Assembly (NCBI GenBank): GCA_041399065.1
Contig: JAWKTN010000001.1
Location: 1,116,001 to 1,180,000, forward strand
Source of the DNA: JAGQPD01 sp020426865
GTDB taxonomy: Bacteria; Planctomycetota; Planctomycetia; Pirellulales; Pirellulaceae
Length of the DNA stretch: 64,000 nt
Direction of reading: 5' to 3'
The position numbers and the translations under genes are program-made. Below are positions 1 to 10,100 of this stretch, one piece after another. Within the stretch, counting starts at the first letter, position 1, and the number at the start of each line of letters is the position of its first letter. Below the pieces are notes generated by a model. The model searched no databases, was not told where the DNA came from, and saw only the letters and a list, made by a program, of their open reading frames with translations.

Positions 1-623
1 GTTAGCACCACAACGTCTGGTTGTAGCACGGCTACCAGGTCGTGCGAAAACGTGGCAGGCGAGGCATCGACGACAACATATCTATCATCCGTTCTCGTGT
101 CGAGAAACTGCCAGGTCGGATCGCTTGGGTTGGTCCTGCTTTCTCTAGCGGGGCTGGCGTGTCCTGCCAGAACTTGCCGCAGCATTCGCCATTCGAGATC
201 GTTTCCGTCGCCGTGTAAAATCATGACGGTCGCCCCGGAGAGTTGACTACGCAGCCAAGCGCACAGTCGCAACTGCGCGGTGCCACAATCGTCAACCTGG
301 ATGCTGGCACAGCCATCCCACGGCTGGACACGTCGTCGCGACACAACGGCAAGTGCCTGTTGGGTGAATGCGTGTTCGAGGAACTGCTCATCGTCACTGC
401 CGCTGGCAAAGACGACATCGCCTGGCTCAACCGGCACCCCAAACGGTATCCAACGACGCACTGGCTCGAGATGTCCTCCGAGGGGAGGAAGGTCCGCCCA
501 ATGAACATGTCCCTCCAATATTTCCGCCAGCGCGCCAATGGACATCGAACTGGCCGTGCTATGCTTGCACGACGGACAATGCTCGCGAGCTGGTTGGCGG
601 TTTCGGTTCCGTAGTTCGCTCAT
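1..623 (-). CDS. Mur-ligase-like protein, 3' end outside window
   Basis: The reading frame is open from ATG at 623 to the window edge, giving 207 residues. Its ATG overlaps the stop of the upstream MurE-like gene (ATGA), so the two are translationally coupled. An N-terminal stretch (SIGALAEILEG) resembles the UDP-binding start of MurF/MurE proteins. Where a Mur ligase would carry the GTNGKT ATP loop, this protein reads VMILHGDGNDLEWRMLRQVL, with neither lysine nor threonine. It is therefore probably a divergent, perhaps non-catalytic, Mur ligase relative working with its neighbour. The rest of the protein is not visible, so the family call is an inference from position and weak motif similarity. 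Confidence 0.55.
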   Translation of the reverse strand, partial: MSELRNRNRQPAREHCPSCKHSTASSMSIGALAEILEGHVHWADLPPLGGHLEPVRRWIPFGVPVEPGDVVFASGSDDEQFLEHAFTQQALAVVSRRRVQPWDGCASIQVDDCGTAQLRLCAWLRSQLSGATVMILHGDGNDLEWRMLRQVLAGHASPARESRTNPSDPTWQFLDTRTDDRYVVVDASPATFSHDLVAVLQPDVVVL

Positions 624-2122
624 GCTACCGCCGATCGTCCGCCTGAGGGTTTTGCCAGTTCGCGAATCAGTTCACGGCAGACATCGCGGTCATCGAATGC
701 TTCTCGGTTTGCCCCCACGACGTGCAATGCCCGACTACCGCGACCGGCAACCAAAACCGTATCGCCGGGGCGTGCCTTATGCAGTGCCCAGCAGATCGCA
801 CGAGCTCGGTCGGGGATCAATTGTGCTTGAGCTGGTCGGTCGTAACCGTCCAGAATATCGTGGGCAATCCGCAACGGCGCCTCACTGCGTGGACTATTAT
901 TGGTAATAATGCCGATGTCGGCATTTCGTTCGACAGCGCGTCCCAACAGCGGTCGAAGGTGCGTGCCTTTTTCTCCTTCGGCACCGTAAACACAGATAAG
1001 TCGGCCCTTGGTCACGGGGCGAAGAGTCTTCAGGGCAATCGTCAGCGTTTCGGGTGTACGAGCGCCATCGACAAAGGTGCCGAAATCCTGTCCGGCCTCG
1101 ATTCGTTGCAAGCGGCCGGGAACATGATCCACAGATTCCAGTCCTCGGGCAATCGTCGGCAAGTCGATCCCCATGACCAGACCGACTGCGGCCGCACTCA
1201 GGCAATTATAAACATGATGGACCCCGATCATTCTGGTTCGCACCGGAATCGATTCGCTACCGGCCACCAGAAAGAACGTCTGCTCACTGACATGCCGTTC
1301 AATTAGCTCGGCGTTCACTTCACCGGCCCCTTTCATCGAAACGGTCAATGTTGGGTGATTGATCTGCGATTGCAGCACTTGGCTGGCAGGATCGTCTGCA
1401 TTGAGCACCGCGAAGCCTTCCGGTTTCAGCAGACCGAAGACTCGCGACTGTATTTCCCGATAGGTCCAAAGGTCGCCATGCGAGTTGCCGGCGGTTCCGC
1501 GTAAATTGGTGATCAACGCGGCATCCAGTTGTGCGCCACACAAAAAATGTCGTGCCAGCGCATCCGCTGAAGCCTCTAATACGGCGTGGCTACAACCTTG
1601 GTTGGCCATTCGTGTAAGCCACATGGCCACGTCGGGAGGGGGAGGGGTTGTGCGTCCTTGTGTTACGACATTTTGTGTATCGCAATAGCCCAGCGATCCC
1701 ATCATCCCGACGCGATTGCGCGCCGCCTCGAGCACCCCGGCGATCAACATCGAGGTAACGGTCTTGCCAAACGTGCCCGCTACTCCGATCGTTCGCATTT
1801 GCTGGCTAGGTGCACCCGCCAATGCATGGCAGACAAAACCGAGAGCGATCCGCGAGTCATCGACGATACAGGTCGGTACACCGACCGGCAGCTGTCGCTC
1901 CGCAAGAATCGCCACAGCACCATTGCGAATCGCTTCTTCGTAATAGTCGTGACCGTCGTATTCGCTCCCCAGAATTGCCACAAACAAGTCGCCTGGCTGG
2001 CAGCGGCGAGAATCGCTACAACACGACCGGACTTGGATGTCTGAAGCACCAAAGATTCGAGCTGTCGGAAGTAACTCACGCAAACTGACGCCGCTTGCGC
2101 GATGATGCAAAAAATGCATCAT
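620..2122 (-). CDS. Divergent MurE-type Mur ligase paralogue
   Basis: A 500-residue protein with the three-part Mur ligase plan. MurE enzymes join meso-diaminopimelate or lysine to UDP-MurNAc-Ala-Glu in the cytoplasm. The ATP loop is GVAGTFGKTVTS (GKT kept). Other landmarks are altered: EASADAL for EVSSHAL, NLRGTAGNSHGD for the usual N..DHLD.H, YREIQSRVF where a carbamylated lysine is expected, and NNSPRSE in place of DNPR. I chose ATG 2122 because AAGGAGG lies seven bases upstream; an ATG at 2164 is possible. It overlaps the next Mur-like gene by four bases. Substrate and activity are uncertain; it may be a paralogue beside a true murE elsewhere. Confidence 0.75.
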   Translation of the reverse strand: MMHFLHHRASGVSLRELLPTARIFGASDIQVRSCCSDSRRCQPGDLFVAILGSEYDGHDYYEEAIRNGAVAILAERQLPVGVPTCIVDDSRIALGFVCHALAGAPSQQMRTIGVAGTFGKTVTSMLIAGVLEAARNRVGMMGSLGYCDTQNVVTQGRTTPPPPDVAMWLTRMANQGCSHAVLEASADALARHFLCGAQLDAALITNLRGTAGNSHGDLWTYREIQSRVFGLLKPEGFAVLNADDPASQVLQSQINHPTLTVSMKGAGEVNAELIERHVSEQTFFLVAGSESIPVRTRMIGVHHVYNCLSAAAVGLVMGIDLPTIARGLESVDHVPGRLQRIEAGQDFGTFVDGARTPETLTIALKTLRPVTKGRLICVYGAEGEKGTHLRPLLGRAVERNADIGIITNNSPRSEAPLRIAHDILDGYDRPAQAQLIPDRARAICWALHKARPGDTVLVAGRGSRALHVVGANREAFDDRDVCRELIRELAKPSGGRSAVA

Positions 2123-2414
2123 GCTAGGCCTCCTTGCCTTGACATGCTGCGTGGCGGTTCCCAATGCCTACTGGGTCCGACTTCAACGGCCAGCATCCTG
2201 CCGCCATCTCCGTCATGGGCGTGAACCGCATGGTTGCGCCTCGACATTTCGTCAGGCGACACGCGGATTGTCCCTATTCAGTCGATCGTGTCAAGGCTGG
2301 TTTTTCCAACCATAAATGCTATCGTGGTACGATCCCATGACAGCTTTCACGCTCCGGCTCCCAGACGCTGCCATAGCTTCGCCCAATTGAACGAATCACG
2401 ACGGTACCGAGACC
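2123..2414. other. Divergent intergenic region
   Basis: Promoter region between the Mur-ligase pair and the HTH-PtsN gene. I see no RNA gene or strong terminator. A short inverted repeat (ATGATGCA/TGCATCAT) at 2104-2122 covers the start codon of the Mur gene. Confidence 0.4.
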
Positions 2415-3140
2415 ATGTCCGAATTTGAAGATTTCGATCTGGCATCCCTAGCTGCCTACCTGCATTTGACACCACAACAAGTTGAACGGCTGGCAAACCG
2501 AGGACAAGTGCCGGGCCGTAAAGTCGGAGGGAAATGGCGATTTTCCCGCGCTGAAATCCATCACTGGATGGAAGATCGCATCGGCCTACTCGACGAGGAC
2601 GAATTGCAGCAGGTCGAAGGGGCCCTCGATCGTGCCGCCAGCATCGAAGACCCGATCGTCTCGATTGCGGAACTCATGCCGGTCGAGGCGATCTGCATGG
2701 AATTGCAGTCACGAAGTCGCAATAAGGTCATCAGCGAGATGTCCCAGCTAGCAGCCCAAACCGGCTACCTGTGGGACGCGGAAGAAATGGCTGATGCTGT
2801 GCGAGCTCGCGAAGAGATGCAGTCGACTGCCCTCCCTGGCGGCGTTGCCCTGCTCCATCCTCGACGCCCCTTGCCGCGGATCCTCGGCTCCGCTCTCGTC
2901 GCCCTTGGACGGTCTGGCGGCGGCATCCACTTCGGCGAACAGGGCCAGTTGACCGACCTCTTCTTCTTGATCGCATCTGTCACCGACCGCGGACATCTCC
3001 GCACACTAGCACGCCTCAGCCGCCTGGTCAGCTCGCCCGATTTCCTACCGGCCTTGCGTCAAGCGACTTCTCCGCGCGAAGTGCATGAATTCGTCGCGGC
3101 CGCCGAATCCGCCTTGGACGTAGGAGGCCGTTCTACGTAA
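2415..3140 (+). CDS. HTH-PtsN fusion regulator (PTS IIA-like)
   Basis: A 241-residue cytoplasmic protein. Residues 8-52 form an excisionase/MerR-type helix-turn-helix (LAAYLHLTPQQVERLANRGQ, then KVGGKWRFSRAEIHHWM). Residues 85-235 match the PTS EIIA type 2 (PtsN) fold, with the phosphorylatable histidine at about residue 148 in GGVALLHPRR. PtsN-type proteins take phosphate from NPr and act as regulators of nitrogen, potassium and envelope functions, not in sugar uptake. The fused HTH suggests direct DNA binding controlled by phosphorylation. It is transcribed divergently from the Mur-like operon. The next gene begins about 70 bases downstream and may be co-transcribed. Confidence 0.85.
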   Translation: MSEFEDFDLASLAAYLHLTPQQVERLANRGQVPGRKVGGKWRFSRAEIHHWMEDRIGLLDEDELQQVEGALDRAASIEDPIVSIAELMPVEAICMELQSRSRNKVISEMSQLAAQTGYLWDAEEMADAVRAREEMQSTALPGGVALLHPRRPLPRILGSALVALGRSGGGIHFGEQGQLTDLFFLIASVTDRGHLRTLARLSRLVSSPDFLPALRQATSPREVHEFVAAAESALDVGGRST

Positions 3141-3212
3141 AATGGCTGCGGCGAACTCGCACCTGTCGTAAGAACTTCCCATGGGCCATCGTTGACGATC
3201 GAAAAAATTCCT

Positions 3213-4124
3213 ATGCGTGCTCCCGAATTTGTCTTTGTCGGCAATCCAACCGCCAGCGAATTTCGCGATGCTGTCACCTGGCTGCGTCATAACGGACATA
3301 CGCTGTGGTTACATGACTTGCAGCAATTGCAGAACTCCGCTGAGCATTGGCGTGCCCCCCCAACAATCATCATCCTGGCTCAAGAGTACACTCAACAGTT
3401 CTCGACGGCGACCATCGAAAACGTCCGGAGACGATGGCCACTCTCTCGATGGGTCATGTTGCTTGGCCCCTGGTGCGATGGAGAAAATCGATCCGGCCAA
3501 CCGGCCTACGGCATGCAGCGATTGATGTGGCACTCTTTTGCCCCGATCATGCAACAAAATTGGCGACTTGCACGCACGGGAGGACTCCCGCATTGGGCGA
3601 TCCCCGAACCTGGTCTTGAACCGCTGTCCTTGATGACCCCAGTGCATCCAACCTGGACCGCAAGCGCAACCACAGCCGCGGCGACCACCGGGACCACAAC
3701 CACGCACGCCGACCACCAATCCGTGCTTGTCATTGCGGCTCATAGTCAGCTCCACACACAATATGCTGAACTCCTTGATTCCTATGGTTACGACGTGCAT
3801 CGAATGATCCGCAAAGATACAAACCGTGAGGCCTTGCCGGCCGAAATACATGCCGCGCTTTGGTGCGGTGAACTCCGTGAATCCTCGGCACGCCATTCGC
3901 TTGACCAATGGTGCCGTCGAGTTGGCTCGAGACGACTATTGGTCGTGACGGCGTTCGCACGTCCCGAAGAATTACGGTTCGCGAAACGAGCGGGAGCTTC
4001 CGACGTGTTTGTCGAACCGGTAAACAACGATCGCCTAATTGCCGCCATCCGAAGGGGGACGGGGCCGAAGTGGGACCGAAAATATTTGCGCAATACGCGT
4101 CACGCCGCACTAGACCGAGCCTGA
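3213..4124 (+). CDS. Unrecognised protein with receiver-like C-terminal half
   Basis: 303 residues from ATG 3213; an in-frame TTG at 3192 would add seven residues. The N-terminal part (EFVFVGNPTASEFRDAVTWL) and a C-terminal part from about residue 175 (SVLVIAAHSQLHTQYAELLD ... LLVVTAFARPEELRFAKRAG ... DVFVEPVNNDRLIAAIRR) look like response-regulator receiver folds, including the GA.D...P pattern at the end. The usual phospho-acceptor aspartate region is not clear, so these may be pseudo-receivers. A Thr/Ala-rich linker (about 155-170) joins the halves. The gene ends within the last 15 bases of the convergent giant gene. It probably forms an operon with the HTH-PtsN gene. Confidence 0.6.
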   Translation: MRAPEFVFVGNPTASEFRDAVTWLRHNGHTLWLHDLQQLQNSAEHWRAPPTIIILAQEYTQQFSTATIENVRRRWPLSRWVMLLGPWCDGENRSGQPAYGMQRLMWHSFAPIMQQNWRLARTGGLPHWAIPEPGLEPLSLMTPVHPTWTASATTAAATTGTTTTHADHQSVLVIAAHSQLHTQYAELLDSYGYDVHRMIRKDTNREALPAEIHAALWCGELRESSARHSLDQWCRRVGSRRLLVVTAFARPEELRFAKRAGASDVFVEPVNNDRLIAAIRRGTGPKWDRKYLRNTRHAALDRA

Positions 4125-7100
4125 CGTTTTCAGACGCCTCGCAACAAGAACATTGCCCGTCATGTCCTGCCCCCAGCTTTCAAGTGCCGCGTCGACAAGG
4201 GGAGTCGTAGATCTGCCCGTGCGTACGTTAGATCCAGCGTGATCGAGACGCGGACGGAAACGGTCGGTGTCACTGGCGAAGTTGGTGGCTTCCAGGTACC
4301 GAATTACGGCGAGGGCCGATTCGCCAAAACGGTCTTTCCAAATCGTGTAGTCCGCGGCATTAACCTGGCCGTCGGCATTGCCGTCGGCATTCAACAACAA
4401 CGTCGAACCAAAACCATCTTTCCAAATCGTATAGTCTGCCGCATCGACAACGCTATTCCAGTTATAATCGCCCAGCAGCGGTTTTACCAACTCTTGGACC
4501 AGGAACGCGACGTCGATGGATGACACGATTGCGTCATCGTTCAGGTCGTATTGTTCGTCGACACTTGCCGATTCGACTGCTGCGACCAACAGATTGAAAT
4601 CGGCGATTGTGTAGCTGCCATCCTGATCGAAATCGCCAGGCAAAGTCACCGAAAAACCTGTCTCGCCTGGGCTCGCTTCCGCGGAGGTCCAGGAACTGGC
4701 CGTATTTCCATTCGCGTCGACGGCAATCCGCTGCAGGCTGATGCCAGACGAGTTTCCGGTTATCGGCCAGGGGGCCAGCGTATCGTAAATAGCTTCGTCC
4801 GTGGTTACTAACGGCAGCAACTCAGGATCCGTCAACGGTGGTTCATCTGGCAACTGTATTGCCAGGCGCGCATCATCGAATGGCAGAGATTCAGAAAGCG
4901 GGCCAAAGACCAATGCGTCTTCGTCGAGCCCATAGTGAGCCCGAAACGATGCCAGTTTCTGCTCGCCACTCGGCGACTGGGGATCGAATGTCACGACGAC
5001 AGCCGCTGCGCCACCTGGTAGCGAATCACCAGCGTGGAATACAAACGACGTGTCACCAATCAGACGCTCTCCGGCAAACACGATTGTCGCGGCGGTTGTA
5101 TTGGCAACTTCGATGAATTGCAGGTCTGCCGCCGTGACCGACGGATCCAACGCTATCGCGGCGGCGGATGGCTCACCGGCGTCAAAGAGAATCTCCGATA
5201 TCAGCAGCGGTGAAACGGCCTGAACGCCGTTAGCGGTCCCCAAAGATTGACTGGTAAGCGGTGCGAGCCTGCCAGATCCGTTCGGGACACGGCCGAACGA
5301 TTGCGACGTGTATGCCGCACTGAAGTGGACCGCATCAACGATCGCAACCGGCTCGCCCGCCTCAATGACGGACAGATAGACGTCGTCTCCTGATGAGGCA
5401 TCCAAGGCAAACGCGATCTGCCCATCCGTCGGCAATGCCGGATTAAAGTCGTCTTCGTCGAATACCACGTATTCTCCCGGTCCAATGCTGGTGCCGTCGG
5501 GAATTCGATATTTTTGCAGCGTACTTCCCGAATCACTGAGATACCAACCGCTAATGTCGATCGGCTGACTACTCGTATTCAGCAATTCAATCGTATCGCG
5601 TTGCGGCAAGTCGGTATGCGTGAGCACCTCATTGATGACCACGTCGTTGGCATTGCCCCTCTCGGCACCAGGCGTCCCCCCATACACTACGCTCGGACGC
5701 CACTGATACCATTTGTCAAACGTCACCGCGGACGCAGTGAAGGGATCCCGCAACTCCAGCGTGGCACCGTTCCCATCGGCCGACTCATTCCATGGTTCCC
5801 GGTCCGCATAGGTGACCGAGAGGAGGATATTGTCGGCAGCATCGCGCAGCTCGATCGTTTCGCTCGAATTGCTGACACCGCCCGTCCATTGACCGAGAAT
5901 TCGGATCCCGGTTCCATATCGTGCCGTAAATGCATCAATGTCTTCAACCACCACGGCATATTCCCCCGGCGCCAGCGTCGCGGCACCAAAGGTAAACGAC
6001 AGCCCATTGGCCAAGGACATGTTTGCCAAGGAGACAGGATCGGTCGGATGCGTGTTCACGACTTCAATGAATTCGAAATCGTCTTCAACCACTCCCGGCA
6101 CCGCCGCCGCTTCCGCCGCGGACGGTGGGTGCGGGTGATAGTTGATCTCGCTGATGACGATCCCTCCACTCGCAACCGGAACCGAGAATACCGCTTCCGC
6201 TAAGGGACTCCATTGCCCATTGGCCAGCGCTCGCGCCTTGATCACCACCGACCTGTCCAACGCAATCTGCCCATGATACTGCTCAGCGGCCGCGGCATTG
6301 ACGTCGCCACCAGCCAAGCGCGGGTCGGTACCGTCGGTTGTGAAGTAGATTTGCGAATTGCCCAACGATGACGTCACTTCCAACAGGTACCCCAACGACA
6401 CCTCGCCACCATGTTGGCTGAACGCCGGTGCACCGTTTGAATACAAGTTGTCGGCGGTAAACAGTTGAATCACCCAAGGGTGACTTTCCGGAATAATGTC
6501 GTTCACGACCCGCGCGCTCTCCACTCGCCATTGATTGACCGTCATCAACGGCACCGTCACATTCCCCTGACCACTGGAGACTCGCACAACTTCCCCCTCG
6601 CGCGCGTCGCCCCACCGAGCCGACTCGCCAATGATTCCTGCTTCGATCTGATCGGCCCTCCACATCCATCGCTGCTGATTGGCTTTGGTGGTCAGCGCCC
6701 CGCCGTTAAACATGTGCAATTGCACCCGATCGGCAAATCGCAAACGGAACTCGGAACTGGCACGTAATAAGGAAAACAACTCCGCGGGCGAATTTCCATC
6801 CGATGACTCGGTCTTGTCGCGGAAGCGGTTGTCCAACACAATCTCCTGATCCCACGTGTAGAACTGGAATCCCTTGCCCGGATCGACACGATTGCGTCCG
6901 GCTATCCAGTTGTGCGATGGCCAGTCCTCGGCACCGCCGTACAGGTGAAGCATCATGTAGTCGATGAAATTGTCCATGTCCAGGTAGGCCGGCAGTCCGG
7001 CATTGGGCGAGCCGTCGGGGTTCAACCCTTGCAGTCGCTGATAGATCGCGTTGGGGTCGCCGGCGCCTGGCAACTGCCGGGCCAGTGAAAACATGGCATT

Positions 7101-10100
7101 CCAGTCGTTCTTCTGTCCGCGCACCAGCTCGTTGAAGTCACGGATCACGTCCCAATCTTCCGCCGCTCCCCCCAACCGAGACGCCAACCACGCATCATCC
7201 GGCCGCTCCGCTGGACTATACAACCCCCAGTACAAGCCATTTATGCACAAATGAACATATGTGCTGTCCGCGGAGGGCTGGCCCATCGCCAGTTGCGTGT
7301 CACGCATCCAGACATCACGCATGTAGAGTGAATCGATGGGGGAGTAGCGGTCGGTGATCGTTCGCGTCGCGAAACTGTCGGTGAACGAGGCACGCAGCAC
7401 GACGGTGTTGATATCGGAAAAATCTGCATTGTCGAACAGGGGAAAATCCAACCGCCCGGGGCCCTCGAAATCCTTCTTGAAGATCAAACGGAAGGAATGT
7501 TTCTTGAGACGGACGTTGTCGCGACTGGCGCCACCGTGCATCTGGATCCCCACATTGTACTGGAATTGTTCGCCGGTGGCGGGATCGAAGTATTCGATCG
7601 ATCCTGGGCGACGCCAGGCGCTTCCGGTACTGGTGGCGTTGGGATAGATTCCAGTCGAAGAATTCCAGAGATCGTCGTGGTCCATTACGATCGACATCGT
7701 CGGCAGCGACAACAGGGCTTCACGGATGCCAAAGTCCATATTGCTGGGATTGTCATCGTCCCACTGGTTCACGACGCGCTGGTCGATCTGATAATCGGCG
7801 GACGCGTTGGCTTGCCATGTGTTGGGAAAGGTCAGTCCCAGCGGATTGTTCTGTGGATCTTGTGAAAACACATCGTCGAGGAAAACGTAGGTGTTGGTGC
7901 CGATGGGCGAACGGGAAAAGTCCGTACGGTACGCGGCTGCGCGAATCGTGGTGGTACCATCGACCATGAAGGGAGTGTCGTATGGCACCGCGGCCGAATT
8001 ATTTGGCGCGGGAACGCTTCCATCGTACGTGTAATAGATGTCGGCGTTCGCGGTCGCGGTCGACAAAGTCAGCGAAAATGGCGAATCGAAGAATCCGTGG
8101 GAGACGCTAAAATCGACCGCGTCGACGAAATCGACGACGCCCGTCGAGTTTGCTGCTCCGGGAGTCGGCGGGTCAAAATACCGAAGTGACTGTGTTACGT
8201 CACTGGCCAGGCGCAACACAGGCCGGATCAGGAAATCGTCGTTGGTGGCAGCGCTGTTCATGCCATGGATCGCCAGGATGTTGCCACCTCCTTGCAACAA
8301 CGAAATCCATGATGTCAGGTCGATTGTTTCGGCCGCCACGGTTTCGCTGCTGGACCGTTCGACTGTCGCGGCCGCGTCGAAGCTGGGGGGCACTCCAGTT
8401 GCTGTCGGTGCATGGCGGCGAGCAACTTCCTGGCCGTTGATGTAGGCAACAAACCCGGAATCGTACTGGATATCGAGAAACATCGAGCCGACCGACGCTG
8501 GATCCGCCACGTCAAAGGGGCTCCGCATGTACGCCGAGCTATTGACGTTTTCCATCGGCAACTTCAAATCCAAGCCGATCAGCCCGGCAAAGGACGGTCG
8601 GCCAATTTCCAGGGCGTTGACTACCACGCTGCGGTTGGTTTCCAACTGTACGCCCCGCAGTAACAAGGTCCCTTGCGGCGATGACTCGACCGACGTTCGC
8701 AGCACATTGTCGTCGTTGGACGTGGGCGCAATACTGCCATCGAATGTATAGGGATCCGCCAACACGTGCTCCACACCCGACGCAAGTTCGGTCCAACGGG
8801 TGCGGCGGGTGCCGGAGCCGGCAGAATCGATGGACCGCAACGCGATTTCATACGTCGTATTCGGCACCAGTCCGGCAATCGCAATCTCCATCCCGGAACC
8901 GGCTGGGCCCTCCGAGAATACAAAATCGTCGTAGACCTGCCCGAGTGTGAAGTCGGCCGCATCGACGGGAACGGCGCGATCGCGGTCATTGAGATTGCTG
9001 GCGCCAAATGCATTGAGCGTAACGGTAATTCCGTCAAAATCGGAACCATTGTCGTCGAGTGTCATTTCGGCATAGCCATCTTCCGTGTTGGCGGCTCCTG
9101 CTTCGCCCCCCGTGCGGGAACCAAAGTCGACGCGCAGAACATCGCCGACTTGCGGCGGGGGATTGAGTGCATCGCCGGTTTCGATTCTCAAGGCGTTAAG
9201 GAACACTGCAAAGTCCGTGTTCGACTCATCCCGTCGCCCCTGCAGTACGACTCGCCCCTGGCTGTCGGCACCCACGACAACACCAAACCGATACGTGTTG
9301 TTGGATGGCGGAGCGGGCGGTACGGCATTCCCATCGAATCCATAATCGTTTGCGGCGACAATCCCATTGGCGGACCAATCGGAAACGCGCAAGCCTGCAC
9401 TGCCATCGTCGAACGACCAGACCGTAAAGGTATAGGTTGCATTCGGCGTCAGCCCGTCGACCGTCACGTCGATGCCACTTGTTCCCGTGCGATCTCGGGA
9501 AAAGATAAAGTCTTGCAAAAGCTCCCCTTCGGTGAATTCGCCTTCGTTGGTGGGGGCAACGCGTAAGCGGTCGTCCATTCCCTGCCCCGACACATCCTCT
9601 ACGGTGACGCTGAGCGCGCCATACGTGCGAGTCACGCTGCCGGACTGAATCCCCGAGCCGTTCATGACGAACGACACGAAGCCGTCTTGTGTTTGAGTTG
9701 CGTTACCTCGATCGTTAAAATCGACCTGCAACACGGTGGTTGGTGGTGGCGGTACGTCACTGTGCCCATAACCCACGCCGAGTGTGCCCGTAAGCCAACT
9801 GGTATCAGGCACGAAAGACGTGCTCGTCCAAGTGTTCCCGAGAGAATCGTCGGTTGGTACCAGTGCATCGACGGGACTATCCCGATCGATGACGATCACC
9901 TGATCAGACGCACCACCAATCCCATAGGATATGTCTTCGTACTGCTGCGGAAACGCTGGCGAAAAGTGACTTGCAATTGTCGCACCGTCGGGCCGTACCA
10001 GCAGCAACGGCTCGCCACTTGACGCAAGTTGGAAATTCGTATGCAACTCGTTCCCCGCAATCGCCCGGTCCTTGTTCGATGCGAAGACAACGAGATACCC

